A DNA stretch of 64,000 nucleotides, from positions 3,119,767 through 3,183,766 of the forward strand of contig JABACO010000016.1 in NCBI GenBank assembly GCA_013339895.1, written 5' to 3'. Below are positions 42,540-50,979 of the stretch, piece after piece. The translations under genes and the position numbers were made by a program. The stretch comes from Ephydatia muelleri (taxonomy: Eukaryota > Porifera > Demospongiae > Spongillida > Spongillidae). Within the stretch, counting starts at the first letter, position 1; every line of letters begins with the position of its first letter. The notes under the pieces are model-generated. The model ran no database searches. It saw only the letters and a program-made list of their open reading frames with translations, and had not been told where the DNA came from.

Positions 42540-42875
42540 ATGTCTCTTGAATTCTCAGACGAAAAAAATTTTCAGCATCACTTGGCAACAAGTATTGCCG
42601 ATGATGTGGTAGAAGATTATGAGTCAACTGTCAAAGGATTAATTAAAAGCCGAAAAATATTGCAATATTGCATAGCGGCATCAAGTATAATGATTCTAGT
42701 TATTTCATTTCTCTCTGGAATATTAGGAATTTTTGATATAAATGCCATGGTTACCAGATTAGCAGCAATATTAACTTTGAGTATTGGCGCCATTGAAAGA
42801 TTTAAAGTATTTAGTGAATCGAAATACAGCTCCCATACATCTCAATTAGCAAGATTGATAAAAAATCAGGCTTAG
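42540..42875 (+). CDS. Small membrane protein
   Basis: 111 residues with two hydrophobic segments (ILQYCIAASSIMILVISFLS; VTRLAAILTLSIGAIERF) between a polar N-terminus and a polar, Ser-rich tail. No family recognised. It diverges from the integrase gene across 73 bp. Confidence 0.6.
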   Translation: MSLEFSDEKNFQHHLATSIADDVVEDYESTVKGLIKSRKILQYCIAASSIMILVISFLSGILGIFDINAMVTRLAAILTLSIGAIERFKVFSESKYSSHTSQLARLIKNQA

Positions 42876-42941
42876 AAACTTTCGGCATATATGTAGCAAC
42901 GCCTGATAGTAAAGGATCAGATGAAATAGATGGTGGTAAAA

Positions 42942-43226
42942 TTAAACCCCTGCGTATGCCGCAATAAAATCCATATATTGCTTCACTTTATTAACTTCAT
43001 CATCATTTAAAAATGATAATTCAGTTTTGATATACATACTTCTCATAGAATCAGCCAATAAATTATATGGTGCAGCGATTTTTTTCGCTTCTTCCCATGA
43101 TGTGGTGTCAATGCTGCTGATAAAACTGAGACACCGCTGACTAATTTCTGCATTTCTGCTTTCAGCCATTCTAGTTATGTATGCAATTACTTTTTTAATT
43201 GCATCTTTAACTTTAGCTTCTGTCAT
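42942..43226 (-). CDS. Small helical hypothetical protein
   Basis: 94 residues (MTEAKVKDAIKKVIAYITRM...) predicted mainly helical, one Cys, no membrane segment. Not recognised. The stop lies 66 bp beyond the end of the converging small membrane protein. Confidence 0.5.
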   Translation of the reverse strand: MTEAKVKDAIKKVIAYITRMAESRNAEISQRCLSFISSIDTTSWEEAKKIAAPYNLLADSMRSMYIKTELSFLNDDEVNKVKQYMDFIAAYAGV

Positions 43227-43266
43227 TTTTAAACGTTTATATTTTAATTATATTACGCCTCTAATT

Positions 43267-43292
43267 TTAGGGGTAAACCCCTAAGACCCCAT
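43267..43292. terminator. Intergenic hairpin repeat, copy 2
   Basis: Identical TTAGGGGTAAACCCCTAA plus GACCCC, as at 41403-41430, in the gap between two minus-strand genes. Confidence 0.5.
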
Positions 43293-43294
43293 CG

Positions 43295-43846
43295 TTAATT
43301 TTTATTGCAATATGCAGTTATATCCTCTATTAGTCGGCCTCTAGTCTTTGCAACAGACTTGCCCTTTGTTTTATCATACTGTGATAATGTTATGCCACCT
43401 TTTTTACACATAGATTTTAGATCAGCTAATTTCATCTTAAATAATCTATCTTGTACTATAGCTTTTTGATCTAATATTTCTCTACTAGGTTCAACTACTT
43501 TAGCTGGCTCAACTATTGATACTTTAATAGGCTCAACATGAGTTGGCTCAACAGACTTCGGCTCAACCTTTGTATGACCATTGATTGCATCTTCAAGACC
43601 CTTTTTATTTAGCCTTGAATAACCTCTAATACCCATAGATTTAGCCTTACTTTTCAGATCAAGAATGCATCCTGATTTTACTAGTTTAGGCTGAGCTGGC
43701 ATAGATTTTTTAACTGCTGGCTCTTTAAGAGGCTTAAGTGGTTCTGGACTACATGATCTTGAAGAATCATAAGATGAACAAGATGATTCTTCACTTGTAG
43801 AATCTGGTTGATCGACAACCTCATTAGTTGGATACTTTTCTGCCAT
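43295..43846 (-). CDS. SAP-like DNA-binding protein with two motifs
   Basis: ATG at 43846 gives 183 residues. The Ser-rich acidic front (SEESSCSSYDSSRSCSPEP) is followed by LDLKSKAKSMGIRGYSRLNK and later LADLKSMCKKGGITLSQYDK, both fitting the two-helix SAP/Rho-N pattern that binds DNA or RNA. A spacer with repeated VEP units (KVEPKSVEPTHVEP) separates them. A genome- or capsid-associated DNA-binding role is plausible. It diverges from the 43901 gene with a 54 bp shared promoter gap. Confidence 0.65.
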   Translation of the reverse strand: MAEKYPTNEVVDQPDSTSEESSCSSYDSSRSCSPEPLKPLKEPAVKKSMPAQPKLVKSGCILDLKSKAKSMGIRGYSRLNKKGLEDAINGHTKVEPKSVEPTHVEPIKVSIVEPAKVVEPSREILDQKAIVQDRLFKMKLADLKSMCKKGGITLSQYDKTKGKSVAKTRGRLIEDITAYCNKN

Positions 43847-43900
43847 TTTAAGATATATTTTGTAGTAAACATATACTATAGATATTATTTTAATTTGAGG

Positions 43901-44362
43901 ATGTCGTACGCTGATATGAATAAGATTTTGCCGCAAGGCGAAGATAATAGTGAGGCCATACTTAATGCCTATATTGAAGATACCAAGAAACCTGATAAAG
44001 AATCGGAATGTAGCAGTTCAGAATCGGAATGTGTTGTGAAGCCACAAAAACGTGAGAAAAAATCTAAGGTATTTAATCCTGTTGACCCAGAACAAGCAAG
44101 TATGATAAATAAACTTCGACGATGGAGAGCAAGTTTTGGTTTCTTTGAATTAGTTGGTAAACCTATATCTGCAGCACTTAAAGCAAAACTAGATAAAATA
44201 TTAACTGAAAATAGTAAAAAGCTTGTACCTACAGAAATATTACGTGATGTAGAACTAGAACTTCAACAAGCTGTAGGATCTGGTATGGATTCCCCTCCAG
44301 CACATGCAGGCAGATTTTATCCTAAAAACAGTAAATCCATCATTAGAAAATACAATAGTTAG
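43901..44362 (+). CDS. Hypothetical virion-like protein
   Basis: ATG 43901, 153 residues: acidic Ser-rich front (ESECSSSESECV), basic KKREKKSK-like patch, then a helical domain (RRWRASFGFFELVGKPISAA). The stop at 44362 falls inside the overlapping 44304 frame, so the two may once have been one gene. Confidence 0.5.
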   Translation: MSYADMNKILPQGEDNSEAILNAYIEDTKKPDKESECSSSESECVVKPQKREKKSKVFNPVDPEQASMINKLRRWRASFGFFELVGKPISAALKAKLDKILTENSKKLVPTEILRDVELELQQAVGSGMDSPPAHAGRFYPKNSKSIIRKYNS

Positions 44363-44615
44363 TTTGGGATATGATATTAGTGGATTTTCTGTACTTGCAA
44401 GCACTTATTGTAAAGAGCCTCTAGTATTAACACTGATTGAGCATGATTTGCTAGGTGGTAGAAAACCTTCACCTCTACTTATGTTAACTGTTAGTTATTT
44501 GGGCGCAATGCAATTCGCATATTATAACAATAAAATAAAAGCTGCACAAGAAGCTGCAAAGCCAAAATCTGAAGAAGCAGAAACAAAATTTAATAATCTA
44601 CCTGATATAATTTAG
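44304..44615 (+). CDS. Hypothetical protein overlapping the previous gene
   Basis: 103 residues with a moderately hydrophobic centre (SPLLMLTVSYLGAMQFAYYN) and an acidic Lys/Glu tail. It overlaps the 43901 frame by 59 bp in the +1 frame. Either a separate gene or the C-terminal half of the upstream gene after a frameshift. Confidence 0.45.
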   Translation: MQADFILKTVNPSLENTIVSLGYDISGFSVLASTYCKEPLVLTLIEHDLLGGRKPSPLLMLTVSYLGAMQFAYYNNKIKAAQEAAKPKSEEAETKFNNLPDII

Positions 44616-44624
44616 AACCCTCAT

Positions 44625-45440
44625 TTAGTAACCCCCTCTTGCACTTCTATATACTTCAATAGCAAATATCGCTGACCAATCTAGCTCTTGTTCTAATGGA
44701 CTACCATCTGGTCGCATTAAATGCCATGATAATCTAGATGGTGAAGTGGTAAAAGATATTCTCTGTGGAGTTAATTGACTTGATGATAAATAAATCTGCG
44801 CTCCATAATCTGCTACTCGAGGAATTATAAAACTTGTCCTCACTACTTTGTCTGATCTTGGTATAGATACTAAATCTGTTACAGAATTATTTGCATCTAT
44901 ATAAATATGAAATTCGTTTTCATAAAATCGCGGCACGAAGGATGCAGTTTGAGATGTAGACAACACTTGAGTTACTGATGTATCAAATCCTAGTTGTCTA
45001 CTACAATATATTTTTTTGTCTGGATTTGTAAATACAAATCTGAATGGTGCAGTTCCTTTTATTGTATATTTATTTGTTGCATCATCATATGCCGCTGTAT
45101 AAATTACTAATCCTCCGCCAACTGTTATCATTAATGCCGCCAATCTAGTTCCTAAATCAGCACTGCCACCTATAGTATAACTTCCTGTTGGCATGACAAC
45201 TGTATTAATCTGATTTCCATCGTCAAACTGCATTGTATTACCATGAAGTGTTGATATATTTGGTGCAGAAAATGTTGTATTAAAACTTGTCATTTTTAAA
45301 CAGAATGGTGTGTTATATTTTAATGCCCCATATGGAATGAACATTGTGCCAGTATTGGCTGTTCCACTGCTTTTACCATCTGTATTAAGAACAAATACTT
45401 CTTGCGAAGTTTCTAAATCTGCTGTAGTTGATGTATTCAT
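44625..45440 (-). CDS. Penton (minor capsid) protein, single jelly-roll type
   Basis: ATG at 45440 gives 271 residues, intact. Beta-rich throughout; the end reads SFTTSPSRLSWHLMRPDGSP followed by LEQELDWSAIFAIEVY, matching the final strands of Polinton pentons (a terminal block of the type W.L.D..G.PL......WS). It would form the capsid five-fold vertices. Located head-to-head with the major capsid gene (59 bp apart), the usual pairing in Polintons. Confidence 0.7.
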   Translation of the reverse strand: MNTSTTADLETSQEVFVLNTDGKSSGTANTGTMFIPYGALKYNTPFCLKMTSFNTTFSAPNISTLHGNTMQFDDGNQINTVVMPTGSYTIGGSADLGTRLAALMITVGGGLVIYTAAYDDATNKYTIKGTAPFRFVFTNPDKKIYCSRQLGFDTSVTQVLSTSQTASFVPRFYENEFHIYIDANNSVTDLVSIPRSDKVVRTSFIIPRVADYGAQIYLSSSQLTPQRISFTTSPSRLSWHLMRPDGSPLEQELDWSAIFAIEVYRSARGGY

Positions 45441-45499
45441 TTTACCGTTATTTAAAGATGTATAATTATATTGATATACACTTTTAATTATAAGGTAAA

Positions 45500-47158
45500 A
45501 TGGCATCCAAACATATGCAAAGAATCAATCAATATGACCGGATAAAGGTTCAAGAACCATCCGGCCAAGTAGTATATAGAATCAAAGATCAAGTCGCTGG
45601 TTCTCAATCGGGTCAAAGACAAAAGAGACATGCTAACTTTGTTTGTCAATCTATAGTTGGTGGTTATCTATCTGGTGGAACGAATCAATTACAATATATT
45701 ATCAATGGTGAAATGGGTCAAATTAGTAGAGTATGGGTTCAGTTTACAATTACTGTATCAAATGCACCTGTTCAGCTACTTCCAGCATTTATGTGGATTG
45801 ATAGACTTTACAGCTATAAAGATTCTACTAATTCTAAGGGAATGGATTCTAACTGGGCTTCAATTCTATTTGCACTAGGAAATCTCACACCTGCACAATT
45901 TGCTCCTCTTGCTGATGCAATGCTTTGCGATTCTCGCGATGCTTGGAGTTTTGAGCCATTCCAAGTTGGAACATATAATGTTTACGTCCCGCTTTATGAT
46001 GCATGTCTAATAACTAACAGCAATCTTCATTATTATCCTAAAAATATTTCTGTAGTTGTTCAATCTCCTCTTGCTGGTTGTGTAGAAATAGGAAACCCTG
46101 CAAACGTTCAGCTAACAGCGTCGTCATTGCTACTTGAAGAAACTCTTATTCCAGCTGGAATTAGCCAAATGATAACAATGTCACATCAATATCCAGTACA
46201 GAGAGTTTTCCTAGATTGGCAGAGATTTGCTGGTCAAAATGTCACAATTACTGCTTCTTCTGTAGGCGCGCCGCTAAATATTACTCTTACTGGTCTAGAA
46301 GGCGTTACTCCATTCCTAGTATATGGACTTCAAAATATTGCTGATAATACAGTAACTAATGGCGCTATAAAAAGATTCGTCAAGCTTGGATCTGCAGGAA
46401 GTCAAGCTAAAGTTTCGCTACTCACTCCTGCTGGAGCACCTATTATGAATCAAGCAATTGATCCTTATCAACAGCTACAAATCGCTGCAGAATCATCTTA
46501 TGGTTCAGTTCTTGATGCTGCATGGTCATCTCTATACTTCCTTGAATATACTGTAGATCGTATTGCTGCGTTTAACGGAGTAATTAGTGCGGGCTGGAGA
46601 AAGGCTGAAAATAATGAAATTCTGCAAATTACTCCAGGAAATTATACTGCTGAAGTGCCAAGAGTTTTAACTCTAACTACTACTAATGGCACAGGTGCTG
46701 CTACCGTTGCTGTAGCTGGATCATACGTTTTGCACTATTGTAATGGCTATGGTGCTACATTTGTATCTCCACCAATCTCATATAATGCAGTACAAGCTGA
46801 TGTACAAACTGCAATAAATAACATGCAAATATATGGCGGTGCAATTGTCACTGCTGGCGCCACAAATGTAAATGCACTTGGTGGACTAACTCTTACTATG
46901 ACTAGATTTAATGCTTATGATACTGCTGTTCAAGGAGCCCGATGGTCCGTAATTAATAGCACACTTCGTACTAATGCTGCAGTACTAATTCCTACTATGA
47001 CTGATGTCGGTGGTAGTACCGTTGTCGGAATTCCGCCTGGAACTTATAGCCCATTTATACTATTTCCTAAGTTTGTTTTACTAACAATTAATCCAGATCG
47101 TACTACTTATATCAGAGACGTCACTGCAGATGGTGTAAGTGCTCTAACCCTAATGTGA
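45500..47158 (+). CDS. Major capsid protein, double jelly-roll type
   Basis: 552 residues, intact, starting MASKHMQRINQYDRIKVQEP. Long beta-rich sequence with alternating hydrophobics and Asn/Thr/Gly-rich loops, no membrane segment. Features such as QLQYIINGEMGQISRVWVQF near the front and IDPYQQLQIAAESSYGSVLD in the centre fit the large capsid protein expected at this place next to the penton. Assignment rests on size, position, beta-rich composition and the surrounding Polinton gene set more than on a signature motif. It would build hexon-like trimers of an icosahedral particle. Confidence 0.75.
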   Translation: MASKHMQRINQYDRIKVQEPSGQVVYRIKDQVAGSQSGQRQKRHANFVCQSIVGGYLSGGTNQLQYIINGEMGQISRVWVQFTITVSNAPVQLLPAFMWIDRLYSYKDSTNSKGMDSNWASILFALGNLTPAQFAPLADAMLCDSRDAWSFEPFQVGTYNVYVPLYDACLITNSNLHYYPKNISVVVQSPLAGCVEIGNPANVQLTASSLLLEETLIPAGISQMITMSHQYPVQRVFLDWQRFAGQNVTITASSVGAPLNITLTGLEGVTPFLVYGLQNIADNTVTNGAIKRFVKLGSAGSQAKVSLLTPAGAPIMNQAIDPYQQLQIAAESSYGSVLDAAWSSLYFLEYTVDRIAAFNGVISAGWRKAENNEILQITPGNYTAEVPRVLTLTTTNGTGAATVAVAGSYVLHYCNGYGATFVSPPISYNAVQADVQTAINNMQIYGGAIVTAGATNVNALGGLTLTMTRFNAYDTAVQGARWSVINSTLRTNAAVLIPTMTDVGGSTVVGIPPGTYSPFILFPKFVLLTINPDRTTYIRDVTADGVSALTLM

Positions 47159-47170
47159 GCCTTCGGCTCA
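47156..47170. terminator. Hairpin at the capsid gene stop codon
   Basis: TGAGCCTTCGGCTCA is a perfect stem-loop that starts with the capsid TGA itself. Confidence 0.6.
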
Positions 47171-47337
47171 ACCCATAATACTATGATAATAGTATAACTA
47201 AATACTATGATAATACTATGATAATACTATGATAATAGCATAAATAATACTATGATAAATACTAAAAAATATTATGATCTATTTTATACTATTAAGTTAA
47301 TAATATTTTATTTTTTTTAGTCTATATTAATATTTTA
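47171..47337. repeat. AT-rich short tandem repeats
   Basis: Repeats of AATACTATGATAAT with variants between the convergent capsid gene and the 47338 gene. Confidence 0.75.
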
Positions 47338-49377
47338 TCATACTTCTACATCAGGGGGCTGCTTTGGTACTATGTTAAACAATTTCGTAAATTTCAATAA
47401 GTCCCAATCTGTAGGAACTTTGGCACCATCCTTTTTTATGCCTCTGAGTGAATGAAAAGGCTTTTTAGGTTTAATGACAAGTTCATCAACCATTTCATCA
47501 TTTAATTTCATCACTTTAGCTGCTGAAATTCCGCCATTTAATAATTTCTTAGCATGTTTCCGTAAGAAGTCCTGTGCTACACCTAAATATAGTAACTGAC
47601 CTTCTTGATCTTGTTTTACGCCATATAATGGTGCCATTGCTCTAAGAGCGCCTGTACTTTTCTCTCTCAAATTTGCAAGTGTAATAAAAGTCTGTCTAGT
47701 AATTGTGCGAAGTGCAAATCTTTGTGATTCATTGTATGTTGGTAGTGCACTTTGAGAATAATTATCATCAAAATGTTTAACAATCTTTTGTTCATCAGAA
47801 GATAATTCTAAAATTTCTTTCTCTATTCTATCTATTATTGCTTGACTTACTATTTCACCTGCGGCTTGTTGATTCCCTCTCGCCTCATCATCTTTTGTAT
47901 AAGGTGGTAGAGCTTCCTTTGATTTTACTTCTACATCAGGCACTATGTCTGAAAATGTCTCAGCTGATTTGGTTGCAGCTATTAATGCATCTAACTTCTC
48001 TACTGATGCTGGTCTAGGTGATGCTGCTCGAGATGATGCTGCGCTAGATGATGCTGTGCTAGATGGTTTTACTTTAGGTAGATCTACTTTAGGTGACGCT
48101 ACTTTAGGTGATGCTACTTTAGATGACGCTACTTTAGGTGATGCTACTTTAGGTGCTGCTGCTCTAGCCGGTTCTACTTTAGGTGGCTCCACTTTAGGTG
48201 CTTCTGCTCTAGCCGGTTCTACTTTAGGTGGCTCTACTTTAGGTGATGCTGCTATAAGCGGTTCTACTTTAGGTGACGCTGCTCTAAGCGGTTCTACTTT
48301 AGGTGATGCTGCTCTAGGTGGCTCTACTTTAGGTGATGCTGCTCTAAGCGGTTCTACTTTAGGTGATGCTGCTCTAAGCGGTTCTACTTTAGGTGATGCT
48401 GCTCTAAGCGGTTCTACTTTAGGTGATGCTGCTCTAAGCGGTTCTACTTTAGGTGATGCTGCTCTAGGCAGTTCTGGTGATTCTGCTCTAGGCAGTACTG
48501 CTCCAGGTGATTTTACTTTAAGTAATATTGCTTTACGAGATTCTGTTTTAGATAGTAGTGGTGGCATATATGGTGGTGGTCGTGGAGTCTCCAGCCCCAG
48601 CTCAGCCAATAATGAATCTAACTTTATTATTGCATCTGATGCAGCTAGTAGCGGGGGTGGTGGTGGCGGCCGTGGTGGTAATGATGGAGGTACCCCTAAA
48701 TCCTCCAATAATTCATCTAACTTCATTGATACATCTGCTACAGCTAGTAGCGGTGGTGGCGGCGGTGGTGCCGGTATTGGCGCGGGTGCTAAAACAGCTA
48801 CAACTTCTGGAATTGATTGAGGAGCTGGTCCGCCAGCTAGATTAAATAATCTTCTTACACCTCTCTGTAGTGTTTCCGCAGTTATTTGTGTTATTGTTTT
48901 ATTTTGTTTATGAATGCCATGATACCTTTCTAGTCTCTTCTCATGATCCAAAGGTTCATTAGCATATGTACTATACATTATATTTCCACTTCTAATGTTG
49001 GATACGGGGCCATCATTATTTATATACCAATCTGGCACTAATCTTTCATTATTATCATAATCAATACCTGCAAAATGAAAATTATTTTTTGGCAATGCAA
49101 ATCTCTGCAAATCGCGCCTGCCACTTTTTGTTTCAGCTATTACCCTTAATTTTTCATTACTAGATAATTTACTTAAATCTTTCTTATGATCTAATAATTC
49201 CTCATATAAATATTTCGATGTATTTGATCTAGTCTGATTAAAACGATTCAAATACACTTGATACAGGTAATCTGCCACCACATCATTGCATCCATACAAA
49301 TAAATATATATTCCAATATATGTGTATCCTTGTGGATACTCATCATTGTAAAATTTTTCGTTATATTCTACTTTCAT
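47338..49377 (-). CDS. Large proline-rich and repeat-containing protein (paralog group)
   Basis: 679 residues, intact. Residues 1-150 hold a domain shared with the next two genes (EKLRVIAETKSGRRDLQRFA; WYINNDGPVSNIRSGNI). Two proline runs each followed by a similar helix come next (LLAVADVSMKLDELLEDLG and LLAASDAIIKLDSLLAELG). A ten-residue repeat (AASPKVEPLR) follows in about ten or more units, then a helical C-terminal domain (IDRIEKEILELSSDEQKIVK onward). The layout suggests an elongated structural or scaffold protein. The antisense ORF at 47945-48820 is a shadow of the repeat. It converges on the capsid gene. Confidence 0.7.
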   Translation of the reverse strand: MKVEYNEKFYNDEYPQGYTYIGIYIYLYGCNDVVADYLYQVYLNRFNQTRSNTSKYLYEELLDHKKDLSKLSSNEKLRVIAETKSGRRDLQRFALPKNNFHFAGIDYDNNERLVPDWYINNDGPVSNIRSGNIMYSTYANEPLDHEKRLERYHGIHKQNKTITQITAETLQRGVRRLFNLAGGPAPQSIPEVVAVLAPAPIPAPPPPPPLLAVADVSMKLDELLEDLGVPPSLPPRPPPPPPLLAASDAIIKLDSLLAELGLETPRPPPYMPPLLSKTESRKAILLKVKSPGAVLPRAESPELPRAASPKVEPLRAASPKVEPLRAASPKVEPLRAASPKVEPLRAASPKVEPPRAASPKVEPLRAASPKVEPLIAASPKVEPPKVEPARAEAPKVEPPKVEPARAAAPKVASPKVASSKVASPKVASPKVDLPKVKPSSTASSSAASSRAASPRPASVEKLDALIAATKSAETFSDIVPDVEVKSKEALPPYTKDDEARGNQQAAGEIVSQAIIDRIEKEILELSSDEQKIVKHFDDNYSQSALPTYNESQRFALRTITRQTFITLANLREKSTGALRAMAPLYGVKQDQEGQLLYLGVAQDFLRKHAKKLLNGGISAAKVMKLNDEMVDELVIKPKKPFHSLRGIKKDGAKVPTDWDLLKFTKLFNIVPKQPPDVEV
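48045..48500. repeat. 30 bp coding minisatellite
   Basis: Unit GGTTCTACTTTAGGTGATGC plus TGCTCTAAGC, about ten regular copies with degenerate flanking units, all in frame with the minus-strand gene. Confidence 0.9.
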
Positions 49378-49419
49378 TTCGCTTATATTTATAATAAATT
49401 TATAACCTTAAAATGATGT

Positions 49420-50060
49420 CTAACGCAGCGCGATAGCAAGTTTATTTAGTATGTTAAAATCTCCTGCGGCAATCTTTTTAGATGCCAGCGTTGTCGATAG
49501 CCCTGATGTTCTTCCGGATAGACCATTTTTTAGTACATAATAATCTTTTACTAGCATAGGTTTGCCGCCAGTGCCAAGAAATACGTCAGATGGCTCAAGA
49601 TATCGAGCTAATATAGTTCGTCCCTCTTTTGTTGCTGCCATAACATGTATTTTATCATCATCACTTACTTTTCCTCCTCTTACTGTCAATTCTGCCATTG
49701 CCTTATTATGTGGAGGCACTATACTAACAGTATTACCATCCCCAGCTGGGGCACTGACTATTACTCCATCATCACCTGCCACTTTACATGGAAGGGCAGG
49801 AATATAAGTAAACCCTCCAATATAATTTAGAAATTCTGCATCCAATATATCAGATGTTAGATATAATGGAATTAGAGGAGCCATAAATTTGACTAGATTT
49901 CCATTAGCATCCCAATATTCCTGAGTATATGATGCTCTTGGTGCAGAACTAGCACCTAGAGTGGCCTCTCTCTGTAAGTACACCCTTCCTATGTTTTTTA
50001 TGTCTCTCTCTAGTTTCTACACCTTTTTCAGGTGCATCATTGCTAAACTTTTGTGCCATA
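49420..50060 (-). pseudogene. Paralog of the 47338/50144 family, N-terminal frameshift
   Basis: The main open part (49983-49420) contains LIPLYLTSDILDAEFLNYIG and a block like that in its neighbours (IHVMAATKEGRTILARYLEP). A better start, ATG at 50060 (MAQKFSNDAPEKG), lies in another frame, and a 1-base shift between about 49985 and 50030 is needed to join them; the open frame itself has only a GTG start. Function unknown; probably structural, since it sits in the capsid-fibre half of the element. Confidence 0.6.
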
Positions 50061-50143
50061 TCTTTTCAAGATTTTGTTGAAATTGTATAATCTTATAACT
50101 TTATTTCTACAAATCGCTATAATTTTTTTTATTTTTCGTAGTA

Positions 50144-50869
50144 TTAATTAGTTGCTGCATCGATACCATACTTATGCATAAACATATGAAGTCCTTTAGG
50201 ATATTCAGATACTAAACCAGTCGTTATTCCATCTTTAAGTATACGGTCAACTCTTACATGAAATATAGGTGATCCATCACACCAATGTTGCCTTGCATCT
50301 GGTGGCAACCTTTTATCAAGAGCGCTCATTTTTTCTGGTTTCTTAGCATATTGTGATAATATCAATCTACCTTGTGATACCGCAGATAATTTTTCTATAA
50401 AATCTTCTGCAGTTTCCTTACACTCAGGATCTGCTTGTTTAAGTAAATACTTATCAAATGTATACTTTTGTCTCTCTCCATCTATGAACTCGCCATCATT
50501 ACCAACTACTTTAGGAATAAAATATTCTTTATCTTGTTTTTCATTAATTATATTGACAAACTCTTTAGCTAGCTCATTAATAGTGACATATAGTGGAATC
50601 ATGACACCTATAAATGGTTTATATGGCGATGTTAGCCTAATATCATTTTCACCATAGCACTCTGTATAATCAGTGTAAGTCACTTTACCCTTAAATGGCC
50701 ACATTGACAATGCTTCTGGCACAAATTCTTTTTTCTCTGCAAGTTCTCTTTCATAGATTTCTTTTATATTAGTACGAACACTCTTATCCTTAAGTGGATA
50801 CTTTGATGAAGAAGGTGGTATCCTAGTGCCATTGCTATCATAACACTCACAAATATTTACTGCCTCCAT
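50144..50869 (-). CDS. Paralog of the 47338/49420 family
   Basis: 241 residues, intact (MEAVNICECYDSNGTRIPPS). Shares with its neighbours a PFIGVMIPLYVTINELAKEF segment, a block around VSQGRLILSQYAKKPE, and the final region with VDRILKDGITTGLV. All three genes run in tandem on the minus strand upstream of the capsid. No outside family recognised. Beta/alpha mixed composition, no membrane segment. Confidence 0.65.
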   Translation of the reverse strand: MEAVNICECYDSNGTRIPPSSSKYPLKDKSVRTNIKEIYERELAEKKEFVPEALSMWPFKGKVTYTDYTECYGENDIRLTSPYKPFIGVMIPLYVTINELAKEFVNIINEKQDKEYFIPKVVGNDGEFIDGERQKYTFDKYLLKQADPECKETAEDFIEKLSAVSQGRLILSQYAKKPEKMSALDKRLPPDARQHWCDGSPIFHVRVDRILKDGITTGLVSEYPKGLHMFMHKYGIDAATN

Positions 50870-50979
50870 GTTTGATATTGATAGTATGCCGATAGTATGT
50901 TTATATTTATATATATTTGCATGTCTAAAATATTGCTATATTTTTGTTTTATTTTCCGTAGTATTAATTTTCTACATAC

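Noticed and set aside
47945..48845. 291-codon plus-strand ORF
   Set aside because: Antisense to the coding minisatellite of the 47338 gene; the open frame is a consequence of a 30 bp period.
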